From Lachnospiraceae bacterium (GTDB lineage: Bacteria; Bacillota; Clostridia; Lachnospirales; Bianqueaceae), in the NCBI GenBank assembly GCA_022794035.1, contig JAAWDX010000002.1:1-53034 (forward strand): a stretch of 53,034 nucleotides of DNA. Direction: 5' to 3'. Shown piece after piece: positions 1 to 8,135 of the stretch (the stretch's first letter is position 1; the number at the start of each line of letters is the position of its first letter). The translations under genes were made by a program, and so were the position numbers. The notes under the pieces were generated by a model. That model did not search any database, was not told the DNA's origin, and saw only the letters and a list, made by a program, of their open reading frames with translations.

Positions 1-254
1 ACATATCCGTATTCTTTGACGGTATCCGGCAGGACGACTAAACCCGATTCCTCACGAGTTTCCCGGATCATCGCATCCACAGGGTTTTCGCCGTCCTCGA
101 TTCCGCCACCCGGAAATTTGTAATAATCGTACTTAATACTATGAATCATTACTATTCTTTTACCTTTGATCATGATACTTCTGGCAGAGTTGCGGACAAA
201 CGAATGGGTGCATTTATCGTAATCCTTTTTGTCCATTTCGAACAGCAGTCTCAT
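1..254 (-). CDS. NUDIX hydrolase, C-terminus cut off by window edge
   Basis: The minus-strand reading gives 84 complete codons from an ATG at 254 and runs off the left edge. The Nudix box is visible as GGGIEDGENPVDAMIRETRE followed by ESG, matching the GX5EX7REUXEE pattern whose glutamates bind the divalent cation. Nudix enzymes hydrolyse nucleoside diphosphate-linked compounds; the substrate cannot be told from this fragment. The ATG at 254 was chosen because GGAGG lies five bases upstream; in-frame ATGs at 266 and 272 lack a ribosome binding site. A minus-strand promoter lies about 40 bases upstream. The family call is firm and the specificity unknown. Confidence 0.85.
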   Translation of the reverse strand, partial: MRLLFEMDKKDYDKCTHSFVRNSARSIMIKGKRIVMIHSIKYDYYKFPGGGIEDGENPVDAMIRETREESGLVVLPDTVKEYGY

Positions 255-293
255 GGCGACCTCCATAATCATAAATTTCGATTTATTGGACTG

Positions 294-322
294 ATTATAG
301 CACAGGATCACTTTTGTGTCTA
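294..322 (-). promoter_or_regulatory. Promoter of the NUDIX gene
   Basis: On the minus strand TAGACA (322-317) and TATAAT (299-294) are separated by 17 bases, giving a transcript start some 30 bases upstream of the NUDIX ATG. Confidence 0.6.
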
Positions 323-546
323 ACAGCTTTGTAGAAAACGCTGGAGTTATCACACGGCAATACTTACAGTGTATACTGTTGCACGGCAATTGTTTTGTAT
401 AGCAGTAGTCTTAATTTTTGTTTTTATTTGGTTTTATTCTTGGTCGATACTGGAATATCGATGATATTTCTCTCTAATGAATGAATTAAAATATAGAGCA
501 GTTTAAATAAGGAAAAGCGGTAGAGATACAACGACAGAGATTAAAA
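323..546. other. AT-rich gap without a gene; small palindrome between direct repeats
   Basis: No open frame with a ribosome binding site is visible. The sequence CACGGCAAT occurs at 353-361 and 382-390 and brackets a dyad with ACAGT at 366-370 and ACTGT at 375-379. This could be an operator for a neighbouring regulator, but no promoter reading away from it is obvious. Confidence 0.35.
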
Positions 547-609
547 TCTTGTCAAGGTGAAGTTTGGGCAGCATACTACTGTAGCTGCGCAAACTTCACC
601 TTGACAAGA
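547..609. repeat. Long perfect inverted repeat over the marR promoter
   Basis: Two 20-base arms (547-566 and 590-609) are exact reverse complements. The 23-base spacer holds a further 5-base pair (GCAGC 568-572, GCTGC 584-588), so the whole 63 bases can fold into one hairpin. The right arm contains the -35 box TTGACA of the promoter reading into the MarR gene, so this is a candidate autoregulatory operator. There is no T-run, so it is not a simple terminator. Confidence 0.75.
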
Positions 610-629
610 ATAGTCCTATATAGTATCAT
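601..629 (+). promoter_or_regulatory. Promoter of the MarR gene
   Basis: TTGACA at 601-606 and TATCAT at 624-629 are separated by 17 bases. The -35 box lies inside the right arm of the 547-609 inverted repeat, so a protein bound to the repeat would block polymerase. Confidence 0.65.
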
Positions 630-648
630 TTGGCATGGGAGGGATAGA

Positions 649-1089
649 ATGATTGAAACAAGGGGCGGTTTTTTAATTTCACAGATTAAACAGATTCAGG
701 GGCGCATTTTTGCAAGGCTGCTGACAGAGGCTGGAATTGATGAATTTAATGGTGCGCAGGGGCGTATTCTTTATGTGCTATGGCAGGAGGACGATTTACC
801 CATTGTGGAACTATCCAAGAGAACAGGGCTGGCAAAGACAACCTTGACCAGTATGCTGGACCGGATGGAAAGCTTGGGTCATATTACAAGACGCTATGAT
901 TCTGAGGATCGGCGACAAATTCGTATTCATCTTACGGATCATGCGCGCAGCTTGGAAAGTAAGTATAAGCAGGTCTCCGATGAAATGAGTCTCCTGTTTT
1001 ATAAAGGGTTTACGGAGGAGGAGATTTTGAGATTGGATGCGGAGCTAGAAAAGATACTAAAAAATCTTGAAGAGCAGGAACACATTTGA
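649..1089 (+). CDS. MarR family transcriptional regulator
   Basis: This 146-residue protein has the winged helix-turn-helix layout of MarR regulators. The recognition helix region is around LSKRTGLAKTTLTSMLDRME, followed by the wing with DRRQIRIHLT and then a C-terminal dimerisation helix. MarR proteins are dimeric DNA-binding proteins that usually repress their own promoter and a neighbour, and are released by small ligands. The ATG at 649 is chosen because GGGAGGG precedes it; the longer frame from TTG 601 would begin inside the promoter and is rejected. The GNAT gene follows after 81 bases and may be co-transcribed. The natural ligand and targets are unknown. Confidence 0.88.
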   Translation: MIETRGGFLISQIKQIQGRIFARLLTEAGIDEFNGAQGRILYVLWQEDDLPIVELSKRTGLAKTTLTSMLDRMESLGHITRRYDSEDRRQIRIHLTDHARSLESKYKQVSDEMSLLFYKGFTEEEILRLDAELEKILKNLEEQEHI

Positions 1090-1170
1090 TCTCGACCAAC
1101 ACATCCTCTCTGTATGTACAGGCATTACTGAAAACTAAAGTGCTCCGAGAAAGAAAGGAATTATTAGGAA

Positions 1171-1650
1171 ATGGAAAGAGATATCCGGTTTAGAAAAATT
1201 GATGCGGAAGAGTTTGATCGCTTAAAAAGACTGTTTCCGGGTGATGAAGAGCTGTGGAAAAAATATAGAGCCGAGTGTGTAAACCGGCTAATGAATCATG
1301 AAATGGATATTTTTGTGATAGAAGCAGAAGGAGAGATGGTCGGGGAGCTGACGGTTAATTATGTCAGCGATGAGCTGCAAAGCGAGACGATCCCCGGACG
1401 CAGGGTCTATTTGGCAGCATACAGAGTAGAGAAAGCGCGGCAGGGAAAAGGGCTTGGGCAGAGGCTGCTTGCCTATGTGCTGAAAGAGATGGAAGCAAGA
1501 GGATATACAGAATTTACGATTGGTGTAGAAGAGGATAATGCGCTTGCAAAGCATATTTATTTTAAATACGGCTTTGTGGATCCGATTGATCATGGGGAAG
1601 GGGACGAATTTGATCCCAGTGCCTATACGCTATATCTAAGGAGCAAATAA
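1171..1650 (+). CDS. GNAT family N-acetyltransferase
   Basis: This 159-residue protein fits the GNAT fold, with the acetyl-CoA pyrophosphate-binding motif visible as RQGKGLGQRLLAYVL (R/QxxGxG/A) and the usual later motif NALAKHIYFKYGFV. GNAT enzymes transfer an acetyl group from acetyl-CoA to an amine; the acceptor here is not evident. It follows the MarR gene on the same strand after 81 bases with no obvious terminator between them, so the regulator may control it. It ends 37 bases before a strong bidirectional hairpin. Confidence 0.85.
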   Translation: MERDIRFRKIDAEEFDRLKRLFPGDEELWKKYRAECVNRLMNHEMDIFVIEAEGEMVGELTVNYVSDELQSETIPGRRVYLAAYRVEKARQGKGLGQRLLAYVLKEMEARGYTEFTIGVEEDNALAKHIYFKYGFVDPIDHGEGDEFDPSAYTLYLRSK

Positions 1651-1686
1651 ATGGCTTTGTAGTTTCACCAAGGATGAAAGAATTTG

Positions 1687-1757
1687 AAAAATGGCGGAAG
1701 GATTTCAGTCGTGTGCATAGCTCCAAGCACTGGTAGCTGAAATCCTTCCGCCATTTT
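1687..1757. terminator. Long-stem bidirectional terminator
   Basis: The 21-base arms 1687-1707 and 1737-1757 are perfect reverse complements around a 29-base loop. A T-run follows on the plus strand and, on the opposite strand, another follows the left arm. It sits between the convergent GNAT gene and the glutamine synthetase operon. The stem is much longer than a usual terminator, so it could also derive from a palindromic repeat. Confidence 0.65.
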
Positions 1758-1799
1758 TAATACCGAGATTCTTGCTGGCTGGGAAAATTCCTCTATCAT

Positions 1800-1825
1800 A
1801 AAAAGTTCCACCATGTATGGTGGAA
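1800..1825 (-). terminator. Secondary minus-strand terminator hairpin
   Basis: TTCCACCAT (1806-1814) and ATGGTGGAA (1817-1825) form a perfect 9-base stem. On the minus strand it is followed by C and five T. It would back up the terminator at 2004-2036. Confidence 0.55.
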
Positions 1826-1866
1826 AAAATTCAGCTATATCGCCCATTTCCGCCAGCGGCGGCTGA

Positions 1867-1970
1867 AAAGGCGTACGATGGCTTCAAGAGACTGCAAAGG
1901 CGATAAAGGCGTACGATAGCTCCAAAAGACTGCAAAAGCTTCAAAGGCGATAAAAAGGCTTCAAAGGCGA
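1867..1970. repeat. Degenerate tandem repeat
   Basis: A unit beginning AAAGGCGTACGAT occurs at 1867-1904 and again at 1905-1951 with a few substitutions and an insertion. Shorter pieces reading GCTTCAAAGGCGA recur at 1938-1950 and 1958-1970. The region is noncoding on both strands as far as I can see and has no CRISPR-like regular spacing. Confidence 0.6.
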
Positions 1971-2003
1971 CAAGTGGCGGTCGCGTCAAGAGAAGCCAAC
2001 AGC

Positions 2004-2036
2004 AAAAGAGGAGGAAGTCCAAAGACCTCCTCCTCT
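2004..2036 (-). terminator. Terminator of the pilus/glnN operon
   Basis: Just downstream of the glutamine synthetase stop codon, AGAGGAGG (2007-2014) pairs with CCTCCTCT (2029-2036). On the minus strand the stem is followed by TTTT. Confidence 0.7.
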
Positions 2037-2042
2037 GTGCTT

Positions 2043-4151
2043 TTAGATATAGAATAATAATTTCGTATAGGTGGGATAGGGCCAGTATTCCTCGGCGGTG
2101 AGGCGCTCCATTGCATCGGCGGAGGCGCGCAGGGCAGCCATGGCCGGCAAAACGGCGTCCTTGAAGTAGAGGGCCTTTTCGTGAATATCGGTGATGCAGT
2201 GCGTTTTCTGCAGGCGATCCTCCAGATGGCAAAGCTTTTCATAGGCTTCGGAGGAAAGGCGGGAGAGCGTCTGGGCCAAGGCTTCCTCGCTGGTTCTGAT
2301 CTCGGCAAGGCCGGCCTGCTTTTTATGCAGCACGGCAGAGCACAGGAAATCCACATATTTGGATACGGCCGGCAGGATCTCCTTGTAGGCCATATCGATC
2401 ATGGTCAGCGCCTCCATGTTGAGCGTTTTGCAGTAGCTTTCCAGAGAAATCTCGAAGCGGGACTGCAGCTCGGTAGGCGTAAAGATATGATGCTTGGTAA
2501 AGACCTGTACATTTTTCTCGGCCAGATAAGCGGGAAGCGCATCTACTGTGGTCACCAGATTGGAAAGGCCGCGGCGGGCAGCTTCCTCAACCCATTCCTG
2601 GGAGTAGTTATTGCCATTAAAGATGATCCGCTTGTGATCGTGGATCGTGCGCTGGATCAGCGCCTGTAGGGCGCTGTCAAAGCTTTCGGCCTGCTCCAGC
2701 TCTTCGGCGAACTGAGAAAGCGCTTCGGCGACAATCGTGTTTAGGATCACATTCGGACCGGAAATGGAGGAGCCGGAGCCGGGCATCCGGAACTCAAATT
2801 TATTGCCGGTAAAGGCAAACGGCGAAGTGCGGTTGCGGTCGGTGGTGTCCTGTGCAAAGCGCGGCAGGATATGCACGCCGACCTTGAGCTCCTTGCGGTC
2901 CTGCTGTTCATATTGACTGCCGTTTTCGATCGTATCCAAAATGGAGGTCAGCTCAGAGCCTAAAAACATCGATACAATGGCCGGGGGCGCTTCGTTGCCG
3001 CCAAGCCGGTGATCGTTATTTACGCTGGCAATGGACGCACGCAGCAAATCCTGATATTCATCCACAGCCTTGATGACCGCGGTGAGGAATAAAAGGAACT
3101 GTGCGTTATCGCGCGGCGAATCGCCGGGCTCTAACAGATTGATGCCCGTATCGGTGGACAGGGACCAGTTATTATGCTTGCCGCTGCCGTTCACGCCCTC
3201 AAAGGGCTTCTCGTGGAGCAGGCAGGCCAGCTCATGGCGGCGCGCCACCTTTTTCATGATCTCCATCGTCAGCTGATTATGGTCGGTAGCAGTATTGGTA
3301 TCGTTAAAGATCGGGGCCAGCTCATGCTGGGCCGGCGCCGCTTCATTATGCTCCGTCTTGGCCAGAATCCCCAGCTTCCAGAGCTCCTCGTCTAGATCTG
3401 CCATAAATTCAGCCACGCGCGGCTTGATGGTGCCAAAATAATGATCTTCTAATTCCTGACCCTTAGGCGGCTGTGCGCCAAACAGGGTGCGTCCGCAGAT
3501 GACGAGATCCTGACGCTGATAATATTTCTTGCGGCTGATCAGGAAATACTCCTGCTCAGGGCCCACGGTGACGATGACACGCTTCACATCGTGATGTCCG
3601 AACAGGCGCAGGATCCGCAGCGCCTGCTTGTTAATCGCTTCCACTGAGCGAAGCAGGGGCGTTTTCTTATCCAGAGCTTCGCCGCCATACGAATAAAATA
3701 CAGTAGGGATGCAAAGTGTATGATCTTTAATAAAGGCATAGGAGGAAGGATCCCAGGCGGTATAGCCGCGCGCCTCAAAGGTGGAGCGCAGACCGCCGTT
3801 CGGAAAGCTGGAGGCATCCGGCTCTCCCTTTACGAGTTCCTTTCCGGAAAATTCCATGATAACATGGCCGCCCTCCACCGGACTGATAAAGCTGTCATGC
3901 TTTTCCGCGGTGATGCCGGTTAAAGGCTGAAACCAGTGGGTGTAATGCGTGGCGCCCTTTTCGATGGCCCAATCCTTCATGGCATTAGCTACCACGTTGC
4001 CAACGGCCGGATCGAGCTTTCGCCCTTCGGCGATCGTGCGCTGCAGTGCGCGGTAGGTTTCCTTAGGCAGGCGCTCCTTCATCACATGGTCATTGAAGAC
4101 CATGCTGCCAAACAGCGCCGGCACATGATTTAATCGTGTTGTGGTTTCCAT
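2043..4151 (-). CDS. glnN: Glutamine synthetase type III
   Basis: The 702-residue product matches the long GSIII family, which makes glutamine from glutamate, ammonia and ATP in the cytoplasm; at about 700 residues it is clearly longer than GSI and GSII. Characteristic segments include [54 protein letters not shown] and FRMPGSGSS, which carry metal- and substrate-binding residues. The start has AAGGAAAC upstream. Only 15 bases separate it from the stop of the upstream transglutaminase-like gene, too little for a promoter unless one lies inside that gene, so it is probably read from the pilus operon. A terminator follows at 2004-2036. Confidence 0.95.
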   Translation of the reverse strand: METTTRLNHVPALFGSMVFNDHVMKERLPKETYRALQRTIAEGRKLDPAVGNVVANAMKDWAIEKGATHYTHWFQPLTGITAEKHDSFISPVEGGHVIMEFSGKELVKGEPDASSFPNGGLRSTFEARGYTAWDPSSYAFIKDHTLCIPTVFYSYGGEALDKKTPLLRSVEAINKQALRILRLFGHHDVKRVIVTVGPEQEYFLISRKKYYQRQDLVICGRTLFGAQPPKGQELEDHYFGTIKPRVAEFMADLDEELWKLGILAKTEHNEAAPAQHELAPIFNDTNTATDHNQLTMEIMKKVARRHELACLLHEKPFEGVNGSGKHNNWSLSTDTGINLLEPGDSPRDNAQFLLFLTAVIKAVDEYQDLLRASIASVNNDHRLGGNEAPPAIVSMFLGSELTSILDTIENGSQYEQQDRKELKVGVHILPRFAQDTTDRNRTSPFAFTGNKFEFRMPGSGSSISGPNVILNTIVAEALSQFAEELEQAESFDSALQALIQRTIHDHKRIIFNGNNYSQEWVEEAARRGLSNLVTTVDALPAYLAEKNVQVFTKHHIFTPTELQSRFEISLESYCKTLNMEALTMIDMAYKEILPAVSKYVDFLCSAVLHKKQAGLAEIRTSEEALAQTLSRLSSEAYEKLCHLEDRLQKTHCITDIHEKALYFKDAVLPAMAALRASADAMERLTAEEYWPYPTYTKLLFYI

Positions 4152-4166
4152 AAGTTTCCTTTCCGT

Positions 4167-5558
4167 TTAGAGGGTTATCAGTTCGTGAATATCGCGCTCT
4201 GTATGTTCCAAAATTTCCCATGAATATGTCAGATCGCTGCGCAAAAGCCCCTGATCATCATATTCCACCTCGCCCACCTGATTGTCATAGGGGTCCAGAC
4301 GAGGCTGGAATTTCAGCGGATCCATACGTTGCTGGAACATGGAATTGGCCACCATGCGGAAGGGATCCAGACTTCCAAAGTAATGATTCCATCGGTCCAG
4401 ATTGCCATTGCGGTAGGCGCTGCCGCCAAAGGAAGGATCAGCAAACAGCCAGCCGTAGGGGGCTATATAAAACTGCGCCCAGTCATGCGCGCCAGCTGAA
4501 TCAGGCGTAATATACAGGCCGGACTGCCAGCGGGCTGGGATGCCGGCGCAGCGGCAAAGCGTAATAAACAAAAGTGCCTGCACGCCGCAGTCTCCCTTTA
4601 GATTCAGAGCCGCATACTCCGGAATCTCCGGGATCGTAAAGTACTCTCTCATAAAAGAATACTTAACCAGTGTCGTACAGAAGTCATAAAAAAGCCGGGC
4701 AATCTTCAGCGGATTTTCCTCTTCGCCCTTTAATTCATCACACAGCGCACGGATGGTGGGCGTAAAGCAAATATGAGGAAGCTCCTCCTCCGTATCAAAA
4801 GCCGTGCGGTTTGACGTAACCTGATTGGGATCCAGCACATGATTCAGCGCCAGGCAGTCATAGGCATACTCTACATAGAAGGGATGATTCTCCTGCATCG
4901 TCTCCTCAAAATAAACGCTGCGCTGCGCATGCGAAGGAGCCGACATCATAACCGCCTCCGGACTGGTCGCAAGGATCTCAATATTTTTCATATTCACCGC
5001 CGCTGCTGGGATCGGCATATGCACGCGCACATGCTGGCCGGGCCGGAAAGCAGAATCCTTGATCTGCAGCTTAGCGCGGATCCGGATATGCCGGCACACA
5101 CCGCCGAGCTCCTTCATCTGCTGCATATTGCGGTTGAGCAGCTGGGTCCCGGGCAAGGCTTCAAAATCGCCCTCTTTTCCCGCACGGCGGGCAATCAGCG
5201 GATTTACCTTGAGTAAAGTCTCGTAAAAGCGAGCGGCGATGTGAGGGGTGCCGTGGATATAAATCCAGTCAATGGCGCCGGCGTCCATCAGCTCGTTAAA
5301 TTCTGCTTCGTTAAAATCGGGAATATCCTGCTGCACGAGGGAAACAGCCTCTGCGATGGTATAGGTGTAGTCCAGGGGAAGCCTGGTAAGGATGGCCTTT
5401 TCCGCGCGCAGACGGGGTAAAAGGAATTTGGGGGTACGGATGTCGGACAGGCGCGCGTCGATCAGGCGCTGCGCCCGCTCAAAATCGCCGCAGCCTTTGG
5501 CGTTGGCAATGTCTTCCGGCAGATGGATCTGTAGGGATTGAATGTCGTCTTGCAGCAT
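4167..5558 (-). CDS. Transglutaminase-like domain protein, cytoplasmic
   Basis: The 463-residue protein has a C-terminal transglutaminase-like (papain-fold) domain. The catalytic triad can be read as Cys324 in KGDCGVQALL, His358 in GAHDWAQFY and Asp374 in LFADPSFGG. The roughly 270 residues before it are unassigned. Proteins of this fold act as proteases, amidases or crosslinking enzymes; the substrate is not evident. There is no signal peptide. The ATG at 5558 is preferred over a TTG at 5585 because AGAGGT precedes it and it clears the pilT stop. It lies 23 bases after pilT and 15 bases before glnN, so it belongs to the pilus operon and is the second protein of this fold in it. Confidence 0.8.
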   Translation of the reverse strand: MLQDDIQSLQIHLPEDIANAKGCGDFERAQRLIDARLSDIRTPKFLLPRLRAEKAILTRLPLDYTYTIAEAVSLVQQDIPDFNEAEFNELMDAGAIDWIYIHGTPHIAARFYETLLKVNPLIARRAGKEGDFEALPGTQLLNRNMQQMKELGGVCRHIRIRAKLQIKDSAFRPGQHVRVHMPIPAAAVNMKNIEILATSPEAVMMSAPSHAQRSVYFEETMQENHPFYVEYAYDCLALNHVLDPNQVTSNRTAFDTEEELPHICFTPTIRALCDELKGEEENPLKIARLFYDFCTTLVKYSFMREYFTIPEIPEYAALNLKGDCGVQALLFITLCRCAGIPARWQSGLYITPDSAGAHDWAQFYIAPYGWLFADPSFGGSAYRNGNLDRWNHYFGSLDPFRMVANSMFQQRMDPLKFQPRLDPYDNQVGEVEYDDQGLLRSDLTYSWEILEHTERDIHELITL

Positions 5559-5581
5559 GGGTTTGACCTCTTTTCTTAAAT

Positions 5582-6640
5582 TCAATTGAGTTTACGGGCT
5601 AACATATCGGGATTGGTACTATGCATGAGCGCATCTGCTTTGGAGATGGCTCCTGACTTGCAGAGCTTGGCTAGGCTGGCGTCCATAGAGAACATAGCAT
5701 CTGTGGAGGAGCCAGAAATGAGGCCGTCGATCTGGTGAATTTTGCTTTCGCGGATCATATTGCGAATGGCGGTATTGGCGGTCATGAGCTCAAAGGCGGG
5801 AAGCATGGCGTTTTCCTGCGCAGACGGAATGAGCTGCTGTGAAACAACGGCCTGCAGAACGGATGCAAGCTGGATGGAAATCTGCCGCTGCTGGGCAGGT
5901 GGGAATACGTCGATAATGCGGTCGATGGTATTGGCAGCACCAAGCGTATGCAGCGTTGACAGGACTAAGTGACCGGTTTCAGCAGCTGTCATGGCAATGG
6001 AAATGGTCTCAAAATCACGCATCTCTCCTAAAAGGATTACATCCGGACTTTGGCGCAGCGCCGCGCGCAGAGCGACAACATAGCTTTTGGTATCAGAGTT
6101 GATTTCGCGCTGGCTGATAATGCTCTTTTGATGCCGGTGCAAAAATTCCAGCGGATCCTCAAGGGTGATGATGTGCTTTTCCTGATTACGGTTGATGGCG
6201 TCGATGATACAGGCCAGCGTGGTCGATTTTCCGCTGCCGGCGGGTCCTGTGACCAGTACAAGGCCCTTGTTTATTTTTCCCAAATCAATAATTTGCTGCG
6301 GAATGCCCAAAGAGGCAGGATCCGGCAGGGTAAATGTGATAATGCGGATGACGGCGGCCAGCGAACCGCGCTGCATATAGGTGCTGACACGGAACCGGGA
6401 AAGGCCGGTGATGGCAAATGAAAAGTCATCGTCTCCTGTCTGCAGAAGGCGGCGGGTTTCTCTCTTGGCCAGCTCGTAGATTTCCTCAATTAGCTGCTGT
6501 GTTTGGTCAGGCATGATGCGCTGATCGTCAACCTGAATGATCTTGCCGCCAAGCTTGTAGGAAAGGGGGCGGCCAGCGACGATAAACAGATCGGAAGCAC
6601 CTAGAGAGGTCATTTGTGTTAGAAATTCTAAGATGGTCAT
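5582..6640 (-). CDS. pilT: PilT-like type IV pilus retraction ATPase
   Basis: The 352-residue protein has the PilT/PilU layout. Walker A is GPAGSGKST (about 132-140), the Asp box begins TLEDPLEF (159-166), Walker B is DVILLGEMRD (200-209) and the His box is GHLVLSTLHT (223-232). The C-terminal motif AIRNMIRESK resembles the AIRNLIREGK motif of classical PilT. PilT is a hexameric cytoplasmic ATPase that depolymerises pilin during retraction. Its start overlaps the previous gene by four bases. No PilB/GspE-like extension ATPase is present in the window, so this may be the only motor encoded here. Confidence 0.92.
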   Translation of the reverse strand: MTILEFLTQMTSLGASDLFIVAGRPLSYKLGGKIIQVDDQRIMPDQTQQLIEEIYELAKRETRRLLQTGDDDFSFAITGLSRFRVSTYMQRGSLAAVIRIITFTLPDPASLGIPQQIIDLGKINKGLVLVTGPAGSGKSTTLACIIDAINRNQEKHIITLEDPLEFLHRHQKSIISQREINSDTKSYVVALRAALRQSPDVILLGEMRDFETISIAMTAAETGHLVLSTLHTLGAANTIDRIIDVFPPAQQRQISIQLASVLQAVVSQQLIPSAQENAMLPAFELMTANTAIRNMIRESKIHQIDGLISGSSTDAMFSMDASLAKLCKSGAISKADALMHSTNPDMLARKLN

Positions 6641-7140
6641 GATGGTTCCTCCTGAGATGAATCTGTCACGGGAAGCGGAAGCGGCTGATCAGAATCCCAT
6701 TCATATTGGGAGATGGTATTCCATGAGTCTATTTGATAGCCGGAGGCTTGTGTGACAGGGTCATAGGTAATGGTGAGAGATACAAAAAGGATATGCCTGT
6801 CGCCTAAGGGCACCGTATAGGATACGGTTTGATCGCTGCTGAAGGTAACGCCGCAGCTGGTCTCGGCATCGGAGCGCACATGCTGATAGAAGGCGTCTGC
6901 TGTGTCCTCGTTTTCATAGCGCTGCATGATCTTTAAAAGGGAAAGCAGCACTTCGTTGGCTTCATTTTCTGCCGCATAGTAGGCCGTGGTCCGATCTGCA
7001 CTTTTTTGACTGAGGCGCAGATTTGCCTGAGCGCTGACGAGAGAAAGAACAGAAAAGGTAAGAAGGCACAGCATCACGAAGATTAAGACGATGGAAGCGG
7101 TACCGGTGCTGATGATTGATTTTTGCGGTGAATGCTGCAT
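6637..7140 (-). CDS. PilX-like membrane-anchored minor pilin candidate
   Basis: The 167-residue protein starts with a short hydrophilic stretch and then a membrane segment (STGTASIVLIFVMLCLLTFS). This is followed by a helix rich in A, S and Q ending TTAYYAAENEANEVL, the pattern seen at the N-terminus of PilX/GspK-like minor pilins, where AYYAAE is typical. The remainder is a soluble extracellular-type domain with one cysteine. I see no canonical prepilin cleavage site. It overlaps pilT by four bases and lies five bases after the preceding pilin-like gene, so it is translated with them. A role in the pilus tip or assembly is inferred from sequence style and neighbours. Confidence 0.6.
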   Translation of the reverse strand: MQHSPQKSIISTGTASIVLIFVMLCLLTFSVLSLVSAQANLRLSQKSADRTTAYYAAENEANEVLLSLLKIMQRYENEDTADAFYQHVRSDAETSCGVTFSSDQTVSYTVPLGDRHILFVSLTITYDPVTQASGYQIDSWNTISQYEWDSDQPLPLPVTDSSQEEPS

Positions 7141-7145
7141 AATGG

Positions 7146-7589
7146 CTACCTCCTGATGTTGGCAGAGGAAGGGAGCGGGTACTGCAGCTGCAGCTCATAT
7201 AAAACGGTGTCCCCTTTATCTGTCATCCAAATGTGAGAGCGGCCTTCTTCTGCAGTCTGTGACGTCTGAATATAGAGTATATAGGAGGCCTCTTTCTTTT
7301 CGCAGAGGGCATGCTCTGCATTATAATAGATAGAAAAGCCGTCTTCTGTTTCCTCAGCGTTGGGAAAATAATCATCCAGCTGCTGCAGGCTGCCATCCGT
7401 GTATCGAATCACTGAGGCGGCACTGGAGACGGCAGAGGAGGCAAAGCTAAGGTCCTGCGCTGACTGGCTCAGCAGATGGGCCTTGACAAAGCCCTGAATG
7501 CAGACGGCGCTGCCGATAGAAAAAAATAAAATGACGATGATGAGCTCCATCAGAAACAGGCTCGAGCGGGAGCTTCGCAGGTGGTTCAC
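7146..7589 (-). CDS. Type IV pilin-like protein with atypical cleavage site
   Basis: The 147-residue protein begins with a basic leader, then SSLFLMELIIVILFFSIGSA, a hydrophobic helix with glutamate five residues after a possible cleavage point, as in type IV pilins. The residue before the cleavage point would be serine, not the usual glycine. The rest is a small hydrophilic domain ending in SANIRR. The gene is 40 bases after the DUF4860-like gene and 5 bases before the PilX-like gene. It is probably a minor or major pilin-like subunit; the assignment rests on the N-terminal helix and the neighbours. Confidence 0.6.
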   Translation of the reverse strand: MNHLRSSRSSLFLMELIIVILFFSIGSAVCIQGFVKAHLLSQSAQDLSFASSAVSSAASVIRYTDGSLQQLDDYFPNAEETEDGFSIYYNAEHALCEKKEASYILYIQTSQTAEEGRSHIWMTDKGDTVLYELQLQYPLPSSANIRR

Positions 7590-7629
7590 GATAGGGCCTC
7601 CTTTCTTTTAAAATATAAGCAAAAGTGTA

Positions 7630-8112
7630 TTACTCGCTGCGCAGGTGAAGCAAAAGTGAAACGGTATCACCGCTTTGATCGGCGGCGCTAAACTGATAGA
7701 AACCGTTTTCAGCTTCTTCAATAGAAAAGTCTTTGACCTCGATAATGGCTTCACCCATATCGAGCTGGGGCTCTGCGCCCTCTTGTATGGTTAGCTCATA
7801 AAGAGCGGATTCATCTGCATAAATATATGTGAGATAGGTGGTGTCGTCAATGGAATCTGAAAGCACTAGAACTGTTTTTCCGTCCAGGGAAGCCGTACTT
7901 ACGCAGCCGCTGCGGTCATGCTGGCGTATTTTTTCGGTTACATAGGATAGAGCCGTTCGTGTGGAATAGGTGTTTTGCATATCCTCTACTGTGCCTTGGT
8001 AGACGTGGATTCCGATCATGATCACAATAAAGGCACAGGCCGCAAACACACAAAATAGCCCCAGACTGAAAAGGAGGTCAGTCGTATGAGAAGGGCGGTG
8101 GTTAGCATTCAT
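7630..8112 (-). CDS. DUF4860-like pilus-operon membrane protein
   Basis: The 160-residue protein has an N-terminal membrane helix (TTDLLFSLGLFCVFAACAFI) preceded by a short hydrophilic stretch, followed by a soluble domain of about 120 residues. I recognise the N-terminal pattern as that of DUF4860 proteins found in clostridial pilus-like clusters, though this is from memory. The helix has no glutamate at the pilin +5 position, so it is probably an anchored accessory protein and not a processed pilin. It lies 23 bases after the 106-residue gene and 40 before the pilin-like gene. Confidence 0.6.
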   Translation of the reverse strand: MNANHRPSHTTDLLFSLGLFCVFAACAFIVIMIGIHVYQGTVEDMQNTYSTRTALSYVTEKIRQHDRSGCVSTASLDGKTVLVLSDSIDDTTYLTYIYADESALYELTIQEGAEPQLDMGEAIIEVKDFSIEEAENGFYQFSAADQSGDTVSLLLHLRSE

Positions 8113-8135
8113 GGTAAATCCTCCGTTTCAAAATA

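Noticed and set aside
1867..1970. Tandem repeat considered as a CRISPR array
   Set aside because: Units are irregular in length and sequence, with no unique spacers and no cas genes in the window.
1831..2356. Two minus-strand frames near the end of glnN
   Set aside because: They are out-of-frame readings of the glnN 3' end and the tandem repeat, with low-complexity translations.
5559..5585. Upstream TTG start for the cytoplasmic transglutaminase-like gene
   Set aside because: It would overlap pilT and lacks a ribosome binding site, while ATG 5558 has AGAGGT in place.
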